The translations under genes and the position numbers were made by a program. A stretch of DNA of 64,000 bases. It comes from Novosphingobium sp. PC22D (GTDB lineage: Bacteria; Pseudomonadota; Alphaproteobacteria; Sphingomonadales; Sphingomonadaceae). Under the pieces are notes generated by a model. It was not told the DNA's origin. It searched no databases and saw only the letters and a program-made list of their open reading frames with translations. The stretch lies in assembly GCF_002556635.1 (NCBI RefSeq), contig NZ_MWMO01000004.1, positions 1 through 64,000 of the forward strand. The letters are read 5' to 3'. Positions 23,769 to 33,148 of this stretch are shown piece by piece (position 1 is the first letter of the stretch; every line of letters starts with the position of its first letter).

Positions 23769-25193
23769 TCACCGGCGGCGCCGGTAGACGAGCCAGTAGG
23801 CGATCATCGCGACGACTACGGCCGCAAGGCTCGAATAAAGCTGGCTGGCAAGGTCGGGCGCCGCCGCCATGGCGATCAGAATGGCGACGATGCCTGCCGC
23901 CGTGGCATAGCTGAGCCAGGGGAACAGCCACATACGCAGCGTCAGCGGCTGGCTCGATTCGCGCTCATGGCGAAAACGCAGTCGGATCTGGGATATCGCG
24001 ATGATCAGGTAGACGATCAGCATGATCGCCCCGGACGCATTGACCAGGAAGCTGAAGACGACCTGCGGCGATACCACCGACGCAGCGAGCGCGAGATAGC
24101 TGAAAAGCGTTCCCACAAGGATCGATCGCGAAGGCACCTTGCGCTTGTTCACGGCGACGAGAGCCTGCGGCGCATCGCCGTTGGCGGCCAGCGTGAAGAG
24201 CACGCGCGAGGTGACGTAGAGCCCCGAGTTGAGGCACGAGAGCACCGCGATCAGCACCACGATGTTCATGATCAGCGCGGCGCCCGGAATGTTTATGACG
24301 CCCAGCGCTGCCGTGAACGGCGACGCGCCGGGGACGATGTCCGTCCACGGCAGCGCGCAGACGATCAACAGCACGGACAGGATGTAGAAGATCAGGATTC
24401 GCAGCGCCACGGTGCTCGTCATCCTGGCAACGACGCGGGCGGGCTCCGACGATTCCGCCGCGGCAATCGTCGCGATCTCGGCCCCGACCAGCGAGAAGAT
24501 CACGCTCGTGGTCGCCGCCAGCACCGCCATCCACCCCTTCGGCGCGAAGCCGCCATGGTCGGTGAGATTCGCGAAAGTGGGCTGTCCGGCCGGATTCACC
24601 CCCAACACGTAGCCTGCGACGATGACGATGAACGCCAGAATCGCGCCGACCTTCAGCGACGAGAACCAGAATTCGAACTCGCCATAAAAACGCGTGGAGG
24701 CCAGATTGACGATGGTCAGGACCGCCATGAGGCCGATCCCTATCAGCCACGACGGCAAGGGTATCCAGCCTTCCACGATAACCGCACCGGCAATCGCCTC
24801 GATCGCCACGACGACGACCCAGAAATACCAGTATAGCCAACCGCTCAGGAAACCGCCCCAATCGCCCAGTCCATGCCGCGCGAATTCGGGGAAAGATTGA
24901 ACGCCCGGAATGGCGACGGCCATCTCGCTGAGCATGCGCATGACCATCATGACGAGGAGCCCGGCCAGCACATAGCTCACCACGACCGCGGGCCCCGCCG
25001 TGGCGATGGACGTGCTGCTGCCGACGAACAGGCCCGCGCCGATGATCCCGCCGATCGCGATCATGGAAACATGGCGCGCCCGCAATGCCTGGCCAAGCTC
25101 TGCTTGCGGTTCGCCGGGATAAACGTCGGCACGGGTATGTGGCAGGGTATCGATCCCGCTAGTGCCTGACATTCTGCGCCCCGTTATTGTCAA
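23769..25193 (-). CDS. APC-superfamily amino acid permease (GabP-like)
   Basis: A 474-residue permease with about twelve hydrophobic segments. The first, MIAIGGIIGAGLFVGSS, is the signature of the amino acid transporter (AAT) family that includes GABA and other amino acid/H+ symporters. Charged cytoplasmic tails flank it, the last one ending in four Arg residues. It follows the aminotransferase gene by 66 bases on the same strand, so uptake and transamination of one amine or omega-amino acid are likely linked; GABA or beta-alanine would suit, but the substrate is inferred only from that neighbour. A LysR gene lies upstream of both. Confidence 0.88.
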   Translation of the reverse strand: MTITGRRMSGTSGIDTLPHTRADVYPGEPQAELGQALRARHVSMIAIGGIIGAGLFVGSSTSIATAGPAVVVSYVLAGLLVMMVMRMLSEMAVAIPGVQSFPEFARHGLGDWGGFLSGWLYWYFWVVVVAIEAIAGAVIVEGWIPLPSWLIGIGLMAVLTIVNLASTRFYGEFEFWFSSLKVGAILAFIVIVAGYVLGVNPAGQPTFANLTDHGGFAPKGWMAVLAATTSVIFSLVGAEIATIAAAESSEPARVVARMTSTVALRILIFYILSVLLIVCALPWTDIVPGASPFTAALGVINIPGAALIMNIVVLIAVLSCLNSGLYVTSRVLFTLAANGDAPQALVAVNKRKVPSRSILVGTLFSYLALAASVVSPQVVFSFLVNASGAIMLIVYLIIAISQIRLRFRHERESSQPLTLRMWLFPWLSYATAAGIVAILIAMAAAPDLASQLYSSLAAVVVAMIAYWLVYRRRR

Positions 25194-25258
25194 TCATGGC
25201 TACCTTCTCGAGATTGGGACGGCAAGCGCAAGCGGCCGAAGGCGTGCCGCGCCTGTCT

Positions 25259-26575
25259 TCAGCCCAGCATGCTCAATTGCCGGGCGATCGTATCGAACAG
25301 TATGTCGATTTGTCCGTTTTCGATGATCAGCGGCGGCGACAGCGCAATCGTGTCGCCCGACGAGCGGATCAGAGCGCCCGCCTCGAAGCACTCTCTATAC
25401 AGCTCGAAGCCGCGCGCACCGGGGGCATCCGGCCGGCTTTCGAGCTCTATCGCTCCGATCAAGCCGAAATTGCGCAGATCCTTGACATGAGGCAGCCCGC
25501 GCAGGGCATGGAGGCGTTCTTCGAAATATCCTTCCAGTTCGCGCGAGCGGTCGAACAGCGCGTCTTGCGCATAGGTATCCAGCGTCGCCAGGGCGGCCGC
25601 GCAGGCCAGCGGATGCCCCGAATAGGTATAGCCGTGAGGAAATTCGATCCCGCCCTCGGGCACGTCGCCGGCGAGCGTCGAAAACAGACCCTCGCGGCAT
25701 AGCACGCCGCCCATGGGGACCGCGCCGTTCGTAAGCCCCTTGGCGATGGTGATCATGTCCGGGGTGACCCCGAACCGCTGGCTGGCGAAGGCATTCCCGA
25801 CCCGGCCGAATGCGGTGATCACTTCATCGAAGATCAGCAGAATGCCATGCCTGTCGCAGATTTCCCGCAAGCGTGCCAGATAGCCTTCGGGCGGAACCAG
25901 CACGCCCGTGGAACAGGCGATCGGCTCGACGATCACCGCGGCGATCGTCGATGCATCATGCAGCATGACGAGCCGTTCCAGATCCTCGGCGAGGTCCGCT
26001 CCGTATTCCGGCATGCCGCGCGAAAAGGCCATGCGTTCGCCGTCATACGTGTGGCGCAGGTGATCAACGCCCGCGAGGAGATGGCCGTAGAGCTTACGGT
26101 TGCCGACAATGCCGCCGACCGAAAGGCCGCCGAAATTGACGCCGTGATACGCGCGTTCCCGGCCGATCAGGCGGGTTCGGGAACCGTCCCCCCGCACGCG
26201 ATGATAGGCCAATGCCAGCTTCAGCGCGCTGTCGACGGCCTCGGAACCCGAATTGCAGTAAAAGACATGCGAAATGCCGTCCGGCGCCAGCGACACCAGG
26301 CGCTCGCTCAGCTCGAACTGCAGGGGATTTCCCATCTGGAAGGTCGGCGCGTAGTCCAGCGCGGCTGCCTGCTTCTGGATAGCCTCGATGATCAGGGGCC
26401 GGGCGTGCCCGGCATTGCAGCACCACAGGCCGGACGTGCCGTCCAGGATCTTTCGGCCATCCGCCGTCCGATAATACACGCCCTCCCCGCCCACGATCAT
26501 GCGCGGCCTCGCCTTGAACTGGCGGTTGGCCGTGAACGGCATCCAGTAATTTTCCAGATTTTGATTGGTCTTCAT
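25259..26575 (-). CDS. class III omega-aminotransferase
   Basis: A 438-residue PLP-dependent class III aminotransferase similar to omega-amino acid:pyruvate aminotransferases. NSGSEAVDSALKLAL (PLP phosphate site), VIVEPIACSTGVLVPPEGYL, IFDEVITAFGRVG and the PLP lysine in ITIAKGLTNGAVPMGG are all present. It would remove a terminal amino group (beta-alanine, GABA or an omega-amine) and pass it to pyruvate. ATG at 26575 is preferred to an in-frame TTG four codons earlier. Its position between an amino acid permease and a LysR gene forms a small uptake-and-transamination module, and the amine dehydrogenase operon lies just beyond. Confidence 0.92.
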   Translation of the reverse strand: MKTNQNLENYWMPFTANRQFKARPRMIVGGEGVYYRTADGRKILDGTSGLWCCNAGHARPLIIEAIQKQAAALDYAPTFQMGNPLQFELSERLVSLAPDGISHVFYCNSGSEAVDSALKLALAYHRVRGDGSRTRLIGRERAYHGVNFGGLSVGGIVGNRKLYGHLLAGVDHLRHTYDGERMAFSRGMPEYGADLAEDLERLVMLHDASTIAAVIVEPIACSTGVLVPPEGYLARLREICDRHGILLIFDEVITAFGRVGNAFASQRFGVTPDMITIAKGLTNGAVPMGGVLCREGLFSTLAGDVPEGGIEFPHGYTYSGHPLACAAALATLDTYAQDALFDRSRELEGYFEERLHALRGLPHVKDLRNFGLIGAIELESRPDAPGARGFELYRECFEAGALIRSSGDTIALSPPLIIENGQIDILFDTIARQLSMLG

Positions 26576-26712
26576 GCTTTCGCCCAAGAAATGACGGACA
26601 AAAGAACAAGATCACGAACCGATCAGGCTCTCCCGCAGGAGAACTTGCCCCATATCCACGGTCATCATGCAAAGCCGCCCGGGGTGCGAAAAGATGCGAA
26701 TCCGGCTCTGCG

Positions 26713-26731
26713 CGGTGACCTGAAATCACCG
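26713..26731. promoter_or_regulatory. CGGTGA-N7-TCACCG dyad upstream of the aminotransferase gene
   Basis: Perfect six-base inverted arms around seven bases, about 140 bases upstream of the aminotransferase start and 57 bases past the LysR stop. The GGTG-N9-CACC core is the same as in the dyads near 37.4 and 39.3 kb, with a different outer base, so relation to those sites is possible but unproven. Confidence 0.4.
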
Positions 26732-26787
26732 TTGCGTTCGCAGGAACGCGCGCCGCGCGCGGCGCCGTACGTTCACAGTGCGGGCGT

Positions 26788-27723
26788 TCAGACCGCCTCT
26801 TTTTGATAGTCCGCGACGGCCGGGCGGATCCACCGGCGGAAGCGCAGCACAGCCGGCGCATTCCAGCGGTCCTCCCGCGCCAGCAAGACGTAAGCGCCCA
26901 GCGCGATGCGTTTGATCGCGCCCTCGGCGGGCTTCACGACCACCAGTTCGCCCCGCTTCAAGGCATCTCCCAGCAGCATATTGTTGGCGAGGGCAACGCC
27001 CCTGCCGTGACGCGCCGAATTCAGCGTGAGATGCGCGTGCCACAGTCGCGGGCCCGACAACTGTCCTTCCACCGCGACGCCCTGCTCTTTCAGCCAGCGT
27101 TTCCATTCGTCGTCGCCATCCTCATGCAGCAGCGGACAGCGCAGCAGGTCCTCGAGCGTTTCGATCGGCGGCAGTTCGGCGAGAAGATCGGGACTGGCGA
27201 CCGGGAACACGGCCGGGCGCACGATTTCCAGGCTTTTTACCTCGCGCGGCAGCGAATCCTTGTCCCAATCGCGCAGGTAACGGATGTCGCAATCGACGTC
27301 CTTTCCGCGAAAATCGGGCGCTTCGTCCGACGGGCGGAAATCGACGTGCAGTTCCGGATTCTCGGCGATGAAGCCGCCGAGCCGGTCCGCGACCCAGAGC
27401 GTCGCGAAGCCGGGTATGCAAGTGAGACGCAGGCTGTGGGCACCATCGCCCGCGATCAGTTGTCCGGTCGACGCGGCGATCGCCATCAGCGCTTGCGATA
27501 TCTCCCGGTGATATTTTTCACCCTGTTCGGTAAGGCTTCGCTGGTTGCCCACCCGGGCGATCAGTTGCACGCCGACCCAGCCTTCGAGCGAACGGATATG
27601 GCGGCTGACAACGGCGTGATCGACCGTCAATTCCCTTGCGGCGCGGCGTACGCCGCCGAGCCGGCCGACAGCTTCGAATGCCCGAAGAGCCGCCAAAGGC
27701 GGATAGAGCCGACTTTCTGACAA
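26788..27723 (-). CDS. LysR-family transcriptional regulator
   Basis: A 311-residue regulator with an N-terminal winged helix (LAALRAFEAVGRLGGVRRAARELTVDHAVVSRHIRSLE, typical of the GcvA-like subgroup) and a substrate-binding domain (LRLTCIPGFATLWVADRLGGF, later GVALANNMLLGDALKRGELV). It is upstream of the aminotransferase and permease on the same strand with a 212-base gap, so it probably controls them in trans. LysR regulators usually act on divergent genes; here the opposite-side neighbour is the end of the molybdenum-subunit gene, so the usual geometry does not apply. Confidence 0.9.
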   Translation of the reverse strand: MSESRLYPPLAALRAFEAVGRLGGVRRAARELTVDHAVVSRHIRSLEGWVGVQLIARVGNQRSLTEQGEKYHREISQALMAIAASTGQLIAGDGAHSLRLTCIPGFATLWVADRLGGFIAENPELHVDFRPSDEAPDFRGKDVDCDIRYLRDWDKDSLPREVKSLEIVRPAVFPVASPDLLAELPPIETLEDLLRCPLLHEDGDDEWKRWLKEQGVAVEGQLSGPRLWHAHLTLNSARHGRGVALANNMLLGDALKRGELVVVKPAEGAIKRIALGAYVLLAREDRWNAPAVLRFRRWIRPAVADYQKEAV

Positions 27724-27842
27724 CGCTATTCCTCGCGAACCGCGCGATATCTTAAGAAGGCATCAAGAGCGCGGTCAAGCGAATAGTGTTGCCCGCAAGA
27801 CACCGCTTCAGCCGGACGCGTGAAGCTCCGGATAACCCGTCC

Positions 27843-29975
27843 TCAGACCCAGAGATTCCTGGCCAGAGGCAATGTGCGCACGCGTCGTCCGGTCGCGGCG
27901 AACACGGCATTGGCCAGCGCCGGTCCGACCGCGGCCGTGGGCGGTTCTCCCATGCCGCCGGGCGCTTCGCGGCTGTCGACGATGTGGGTTTCCACCAGCG
28001 GCGCCTCGTTCATGCGCAGCACGCGGTAGTCATGAAAATTGGACTGCTGCACTTGCCCGCCGGCTACCGTGATCTCACCGAACAGCGTCGCCGAGAGGCC
28101 AAAGACGACGCCCCCTTCGACTTGCGCGCGAATGCCCGCCGGATTGACCGGCTGGCCGCAATCGACGGCAACGACGACCCGCAAGACACGCGGCTGCTCG
28201 TTCTCGCGCGCTTCCACCTCCACGACCTGCGCCATGTAGGTATCCCATAGATGGATGAGGGCCACGCCCTGCCCCTGCCCTTCGGGGAGCCTGCGCCCCC
28301 AGCCCGCCCGTTCGGCGGCGAGATCGAGCACGGCGACGGCGCGCGGATCGCGCAGCAAATCGCGGCGATAGGCCACCGGATCGGATTTGGCCGCGACAGC
28401 AAGTTCGTCGATGAAACTTTCGACGGCAAAGGCGCTGCGCAAGCCGCCGACACCGCGCCACCAGCTCGTCGGTACGGCGCTTTCCTGCCTGGTCCATTCC
28501 AGCCGCCGCGACGGGACCGTGTAAGGAATGGTCTTCGCCCCCTCGACCGCGTCGCCGTCCACGCCCTTGTAGTAGCGCGGATAAAGCCGGGCCATGATCG
28601 AGGAGCCCGCGATATGGTGCCGCCAGGCGACCGGCTTGCGATCCTCGCCAAGCCCCGCGACGAGCCGGTCGGCATAGTACGGCCGGTAGAGATCGTGCCG
28701 CACGTCTTCCTCGCGCGACCAGACGAGCTTCACCGGCACCGACGCGCGGCGAGCGATCTGGACGGTGCGCAGCACCATGTCCGCTTCGAGACGCCGCCCG
28801 AAGCCGCCGCCGAGCAGGAAATTGTGCACCGTCACCGCTTCCACGGGCAGGCCGGTCGCACTCGCGACCTGCTTGCGCACCGCCGAAGGGATCTGCGTGC
28901 CGGTCCAGATCTCGCAGGCGTTGCCGGTGAAGTGCGCCACGCAATTGCCCGGTTCCATCGCCGCGTGCGCCTGAAACGCCTGCTGGTACACGGCCTCGAC
29001 GGTCTGCCGGCTCGCTTTCATCGCTTCGGCCACGTCGCCCTGATTGAAGGCTTCCGTTCCCGGCCCAGACACTGCCGTCACGATCGGCTCGACGATGGCG
29101 GACTGATCGAGTTGCGCGTGTGGGCCCTCGTCCCACCCCGGTTCCAGCGCCGCCAGCCCCTGCTGCGCGGACCAGTAGTTGTCGGCCAGCACCGCGACCG
29201 CGTCGTCCAGAGCCACCACTTGCCGAACGCCGGCCACGGCCAGGGCCGCGCCTTCCTCGACCTTGCGCAGCGCGCCGCCGAAGACCGGGCTTTGCTGCAA
29301 GGCGGCCGTCAGCATGCCGGGCAAGCGCACGTCAATGCCGAACTGCGCCGTTCCCTTCACTTTCGCCTCGCCATCGAGCCGAACCTGGTCCTTGCCGAGC
29401 ACGCGATAGTCGTCGGGCGACTTGAGCGCCGTGCCCGCCGGCAGAGGCCAGGCGGCCGCATCGAGGCAGACTTCACCGTAGGTCAGGCGCGACGTCTCAT
29501 CGAGCCTGTGGATGACGCCGTCCCGCGCCCGGCAATCGGTCGCCTTCACGCCCCATTTGCGCGCGGCCGCCATCACCAGCGCCATGCGCGTGTCTGCGGC
29601 GGCCTGCCGCAAGGGAGCCCACAATTCGCGCATCGACGTCGAGCCGCCCGTGCTCTGGGAAATGTCGCCGAAACGCACGCTGTCGCCGGGCGGGATATCG
29701 ATCGAAAACGCCGAAGGGGCCACCTCCAGTTCCTCGGCGATCAGCATGGCAATGGCGGTATGGACGCCCTGTCCCATTTCCGTCTTGGGCAGATAGAGCG
29801 TGACGGTGCCATCCGGCATTATCGCCAGCACGGCATGGGGCAGGAAGGCCTGACCGCCTTTGTCCGCTCCGGCGGCCCGTGCGGGCAATGCGATGCCGAT
29901 GGCCAGCGCCGCGCCCGCGAGCGCGCCGGTTTTCAGGATCTCGCGCCGCCCCATTTGCACCGCTTTTCCGGTCAT
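27843..29975 (-). CDS. xanthine dehydrogenase-family molybdopterin-binding subunit
   Basis: A 710-residue large subunit of a periplasmic molybdenum hydroxylase, related to isoquinoline 1-oxidoreductase IorB and bacterial aldehyde oxidases. A twin-arginine signal [20 protein letters not shown] starts near residue 8. [28 protein letters not shown] near 400 and the active-site Glu in [10 protein letters not shown] near the C-terminus are present. The start at 29975 is chosen because it overlaps the stop of the iron-sulfur subunit (ATGA). It would oxidise an aldehyde or N-heterocycle using water and pass electrons to the [2Fe-2S] subunit and then to the cytochromes encoded just upstream. It is last in the ten-gene operon. 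Confidence 0.9.
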   Translation of the reverse strand: MTGKAVQMGRREILKTGALAGAALAIGIALPARAAGADKGGQAFLPHAVLAIMPDGTVTLYLPKTEMGQGVHTAIAMLIAEELEVAPSAFSIDIPPGDSVRFGDISQSTGGSTSMRELWAPLRQAAADTRMALVMAAARKWGVKATDCRARDGVIHRLDETSRLTYGEVCLDAAAWPLPAGTALKSPDDYRVLGKDQVRLDGEAKVKGTAQFGIDVRLPGMLTAALQQSPVFGGALRKVEEGAALAVAGVRQVVALDDAVAVLADNYWSAQQGLAALEPGWDEGPHAQLDQSAIVEPIVTAVSGPGTEAFNQGDVAEAMKASRQTVEAVYQQAFQAHAAMEPGNCVAHFTGNACEIWTGTQIPSAVRKQVASATGLPVEAVTVHNFLLGGGFGRRLEADMVLRTVQIARRASVPVKLVWSREEDVRHDLYRPYYADRLVAGLGEDRKPVAWRHHIAGSSIMARLYPRYYKGVDGDAVEGAKTIPYTVPSRRLEWTRQESAVPTSWWRGVGGLRSAFAVESFIDELAVAAKSDPVAYRRDLLRDPRAVAVLDLAAERAGWGRRLPEGQGQGVALIHLWDTYMAQVVEVEARENEQPRVLRVVVAVDCGQPVNPAGIRAQVEGGVVFGLSATLFGEITVAGGQVQQSNFHDYRVLRMNEAPLVETHIVDSREAPGGMGEPPTAAVGPALANAVFAATGRRVRTLPLARNLWV

Positions 29976-30460
29976 GCCGAAAGCTCGTCCGCGGCATGCC
30001 GGATCGCGGCGCGGATACGCTGATAGGTGCCGCATCGGCAGATATTGCCGGACATGCCCGCATCGATCTCGTCATCGCTCGGGTCGGAATTGTCCGTCAG
30101 CAAGGCCGCCGCCGACAGCATCTGGCCCGGCTGACAATAGCCGCATTGCACGACATCCTGCGCCAGCCACGCGCCCTGCACGGCCCGTCCCACCCTGGTC
30201 GAAGACAAGCCCGCAATCGTCACGATCTCCTTGCCCGTGGCCATCGAGACAGGCGTCAGGCAAGACCGCGCGGCCGCGCCGTCGAGGTGGACGGTGCACG
30301 CGCCGCACAGGCCCGCGCCGCAGCCGAACTTGGTGCCCGTCAGACCCAGAACATCGCGCAGCACCCACAACAACGGCATATCTTCCGGCACCGACACCGC
30401 ATGGTCCTGCCCGTCGATACGCAGCCGGTAGTCCACTCGAGTTCCCCCGTCCGCGCTCAA
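29972..30460 (-). CDS. [2Fe-2S] subunit of the molybdenum hydroxylase
   Basis: A 162-residue small subunit with two iron-sulfur domains: plant-ferredoxin type [17 protein letters not shown] with a further Cys in RSCLTP, and a helical domain with CGYCQPGQ and CRCGTY. This is the composition of IorA/CoxS-like subunits of xanthine dehydrogenase-family enzymes. It lacks its own signal peptide and probably crosses the membrane bound to the Tat-exported large subunit. It overlaps both neighbours by four bases. Electron flow would be Mo to the two clusters to a c-type cytochrome. Confidence 0.93.
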   Translation of the reverse strand: MSADGGTRVDYRLRIDGQDHAVSVPEDMPLLWVLRDVLGLTGTKFGCGAGLCGACTVHLDGAAARSCLTPVSMATGKEIVTIAGLSSTRVGRAVQGAWLAQDVVQCGYCQPGQMLSAAALLTDNSDPSDDEIDAGMSGNICRCGTYQRIRAAIRHAADELSA

Positions 30461-30831
30461 GATTTGAGCTTGAACAGATAGTCGACGATCGCGGCCCGCT
30501 CCTGTGGATTGGGAACGCTGACGACCATGGTCGAACCGGGAACCGTCTTCGCCGGCGCGGTGAGCAGCGCGTTGAGATGCCTGCGATCCCAGGTCAGCCC
30601 GGCCTTCTTCATGGCGGGCGTATAGCTGAAATCAGTGGACGCCGACTTTCGCCCCGCCACGGTCGCCAGATTGGGCCCCATCCCGGCGGGGGCCCCGGGC
30701 TTCACCGTATGACACATCGAACACCGCTGACGGAAGAGCGCCTCGCCGCTCTGGGGCGGGCTTGCCTGCAACGCTCCGGCCACGACCGGGACAAACAGGG
30801 CGGCGGCAAACAGGGGTAGGGCCAAACGCAA
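30457..30831 (-). CDS. monoheme c-type cytochrome (class I, cytochrome c2-like)
   Basis: A 124-residue exported cytochrome: signal peptide [20 protein letters not shown], heme-binding CSMCH near residue 37, an aromatic-rich middle ([15 protein letters not shown]) and the axial Met in PGSTMVV near 100, then DYLFKL at the end. This is the layout of small cytochrome c2/c550 proteins. It lies between the second cytochrome and the molybdenum hydroxylase and overlaps the latter by four bases, so it probably accepts its electrons, and possibly those of the amine dehydrogenase too. Confidence 0.9.
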   Translation of the reverse strand: MRLALPLFAAALFVPVVAGALQASPPQSGEALFRQRCSMCHTVKPGAPAGMGPNLATVAGRKSASTDFSYTPAMKKAGLTWDRRHLNALLTAPAKTVPGSTMVVSVPNPQERAAIVDYLFKLKS

Positions 30832-30868
30832 TGCTCATATCCTTCATCAAACTCGAAGAAACTGGGAT

Positions 30869-31408
30869 TCACCTCTGCGCCGAAAGGTGGGCATCCCCTT
30901 CGAAGAACCCGGCCAGCGACGCAGGAGCCCCGCAGTCGCTGACCAGTTGCTGAACCAGCCGCGCGCGCTCACCGACAAGAGAGCGGTTCTGGATGGGGTT
31001 GAGGCGCAATTTGCCCACCTCGCGCGGCGTGAAAGGGCGCGTGCCGTCGGGCGCGCTGCCGTCGCCGAGAACGAAGACGACGTAGTTCAGAAGATTCGCC
31101 AGCTCGGCCTCGCCCGGAATCGGCGCATGGGCGACATTGGGAAGCTGAACCAAATAGTCCCGTCCGCTTTTCGTGCACATGAAGTACCCGACCCGGCCAC
31201 GCAGTTCAGGCACCAGCGCCGGAGCCGACTTGCCGTTCACGCCATGGCAGCCGGCGCAATATTCCATGTAGTCGGAACGGCCCTGGCCCAACCATTCGGC
31301 CGGCAGGGTCCCTGGCTCCTGCGCGCTGGCCTCCTGCCCGGGCAGCGTGATCATCCCGGACATCGTCAGGACCATGCATCCAGCCGCCAGAGCCAGGATG
31401 CGTTTCAC
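30869..31408 (-). CDS. monoheme cytochrome c associated with the amine dehydrogenase
   Basis: A 179-residue exported cytochrome with GTG start overlapping the stop of the light-chain gene (GTGA). Signal sequence MKRILALAAGCMVLTMSGM, heme motif YCAGCHGVNG near residue 55, and a long tail after the heme domain (PFTPREVGKLRLNP). Only one CxxCH is present, so this is not a di-heme MauG-type enzyme. Its location straight after the light chain suggests it is the electron acceptor in place of amicyanin or azurin, which are absent here. The tail is of unknown function. Confidence 0.85.
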   Translation of the reverse strand: MKRILALAAGCMVLTMSGMITLPGQEASAQEPGTLPAEWLGQGRSDYMEYCAGCHGVNGKSAPALVPELRGRVGYFMCTKSGRDYLVQLPNVAHAPIPGEAELANLLNYVVFVLGDGSAPDGTRPFTPREVGKLRLNPIQNRSLVGERARLVQQLVSDCGAPASLAGFFEGDAHLSAQR

Positions 31409-31944
31409 TGCGCCTCCCCGATCAACACCGCCGTCGAGCAGTGATACTCCTGGCTCGAGACGCCGAAGCACCAGATGATGTCGTTGTTGGTCTGCGGGCG
31501 GTAGGTTTCGGTCTCGCGATCGGTGTTGTCGCAGCCGCACTGGCCGCATGCCGCCGTTCCGCAGCAATCGCGATAGGCGATCAGGTAGGCCCGGTTGTCA
31601 TCGGGATTGATGCAGGTTCCCACCCAGGTCGTGGGCGACGGCTCGGTTCCCGCCGGACAGGTGTGGATCCCGCCGCCGCAGCACGTGCACAGCGAACCGT
31701 CGATGGCGCAATACCGCCAGTAGTCGCACTTCGTGTCATCGCTCGTCTGGGCGTTGCGGGCGAAGCGCGTGCGCGCCTGTTCCGAGCGATCCTTCGCGTA
31801 AGCGCGATCATAGGGCAGCAGCGGAAAGACGGGCGCGGCGACCAGCGCGGCGCCGATCCGCGAAATCAGCGTCCGCCGCGAAGTCCGCCCCGCATAACGC
31901 CGAAGCAGCCGCTCGCAGGAAGAATCGAGGTCAAATCGTGACAT
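31405..31944 (-). CDS. mauA: amine dehydrogenase light chain (TTQ cofactor subunit)
   Basis: A 179-residue precursor of the small subunit of a methylamine or aralkylamine dehydrogenase. A twin-arginine leader (TSRRTLISRIG near residue 21) precedes a Cys-rich domain with about a dozen conserved Cys. The residues that build tryptophan tryptophylquinone are present: W107 (TTWVGTC) and W158 (NDIIWCFG), 51 residues apart as are W57 and W108 of the Paracoccus enzyme, with D82 at the position of its Asp32. The enzyme would deaminate a primary amine to an aldehyde in the periplasm. Whether the substrate is methylamine or an aromatic amine cannot be told from this chain. Confidence 0.95.
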   Translation of the reverse strand: MSRFDLDSSCERLLRRYAGRTSRRTLISRIGAALVAAPVFPLLPYDRAYAKDRSEQARTRFARNAQTSDDTKCDYWRYCAIDGSLCTCCGGGIHTCPAGTEPSPTTWVGTCINPDDNRAYLIAYRDCCGTAACGQCGCDNTDRETETYRPQTNNDIIWCFGVSSQEYHCSTAVLIGEAQ

Positions 31945-31968
31945 GTCTCGCGCCTTTCACTTGAATCG

Positions 31969-32571
31969 CTATTCCCGCACCAGCTTGCTGGCGCGCAGAT
32001 ATTCCTGAACCGAGCCCACGTTGAGCTCGTCGGCCATGACCATGCTTTCCAGATGCTCGCGGCTGTTGACGAGGCCGCGCGCGATGATCCGCCCATCCTC
32101 GGCAATCAGCGCCGCATGGGGAAGCTTGTCCACGCCGAGCGTTCGTCCGGCATGCGCGCTGTTGACGAAGGCGTAAGCCTGCAGGCCGTTCTGCTCGATC
32201 AGCGAACGCTGCTTTGCTTCGGTATCGTCGCCCATGAAGATCAGTTCGATGTTCTCCGCGCGGGCAAAGCTCTTGGCGGCGGGAATCAGCTTCTTGCAGA
32301 TGGGACACTGCGCGGAGACGAAGAAGAGCAGCCGCTTGACCGGCATGGGACGGTCCCCGCCGATTTCCACGACCTGCCCATCGAGCGTTTGCAGAACGAG
32401 ATGCGGCGCCTTGTCTCCGGCGACCGGCCCCTGTTGCGGGGTCAGGACGCCGACCGGGGCCACGCGCTCGTGCAGCACGCCCACCTGCCGGGCGACGGCG
32501 AGCAGCGCCACGGCCAGACCAACCACAAGCATCCAGCTCACGACCTGCGAAACGATCAGTATGGTCAGCAT
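31969..32571 (-). CDS. mauD: amine dehydrogenase maturation protein MauD
   Basis: A 200-residue membrane-anchored thioredoxin-like protein: one hydrophobic helix at the N-terminus (residues 5-27), then a thioredoxin fold with the redox motif CPICKK near residue 105. MauD is needed to form or isomerise the many disulfides of the light chain. It lies between mauE and the light-chain gene in the order B-E-D-A, exactly as in classical mau and aau clusters, and 24 bases upstream of mauA. Confidence 0.93.
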   Translation of the reverse strand: MLTILIVSQVVSWMLVVGLAVALLAVARQVGVLHERVAPVGVLTPQQGPVAGDKAPHLVLQTLDGQVVEIGGDRPMPVKRLLFFVSAQCPICKKLIPAAKSFARAENIELIFMGDDTEAKQRSLIEQNGLQAYAFVNSAHAGRTLGVDKLPHAALIAEDGRIIARGLVNSREHLESMVMADELNVGSVQEYLRASKLVRE

Positions 32572-32575
32572 TGTC

Positions 32576-33148
32576 CTAGCCCTTTCCGTTCACCACGCCC
32601 AGGGGCCGCGCGGCAAGACGCGACGCCAGCGCGAGCACCTGCGCGATCAAATAAGCCCCCGCGCCAAGGACCAGCGCACCGCCCAAAAGGAGACCGCTCG
32701 GCGGCAAACCGACCCGGGCGCTGGCCAGCAGAAGACCGGCCAGCACGACATTGGCGATCGCCATGCCTTCGCCGATCGTCCTGCCATCCCCCGCGCCGCC
32801 GCAGCCGCAACTGATGTGCCGCCGTCCGCGCATGAGGTTGATGGCCACCGCGCCGGCGAAGACCAGCAGGAGACCGGCCGCGGCCAAGGAAACGTATTCC
32901 GGCAGGATCTGCACGATCAGCAGTCCCCCGAGCAGCAGTTCGCCCAGCGGCAAGACGCGAGCGAGCGGGCTGACGAGAAAGGCCGGAAGCAGCCGATAGT
33001 CGGCCAGTTCGCCTTCGAACGTCAGCGGCGCCTTGAGCTTGCCTAGTCCCGCGCCGATCAGCAGCCATCCGATGTACCCGCGCAGCCCCGCCGCGGCCAC
33101 CTCGCCCAGCAGCGGAAACGCGGCGTAGGCGGTTTCCGCAACCGTCAT
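32576..33148 (-). CDS. mauE: methylamine utilisation membrane protein MauE
   Basis: A 190-residue integral membrane protein with four or five hydrophobic helices and a Cys pair (ISCGCGG near 118) of the MauE family. It is required with MauD for light-chain folding and disulfide formation, perhaps by passing electrons across the membrane. The ATG at 33148 overlaps the stop of the heavy-chain gene (ATGA); the much longer open frame upstream is not coding. Confidence 0.92.
   Translation of the reverse strand: MTVAETAYAAFPLLGEVAAAGLRGYIGWLLIGAGLGKLKAPLTFEGELADYRLLPAFLVSPLARVLPLGELLLGGLLIVQILPEYVSLAAAGLLLVFAGAVAINLMRGRRHISCGCGGAGDGRTIGEGMAIANVVLAGLLLASARVGLPPSGLLLGGALVLGAGAYLIAQVLALASRLAARPLGVVNGKG

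Noticed and set aside
23524..23787. A gene on the plus strand between the SnoaL operon and the permease gene
   Set aside because: Composition is not protein-like and it runs into the antisense of the permease; the interval is better explained as promoter DNA.
30869..31408. MauG-like di-heme enzyme
   Set aside because: The protein has a single CxxCH and is half the usual length, so it is called a monoheme cytochrome.
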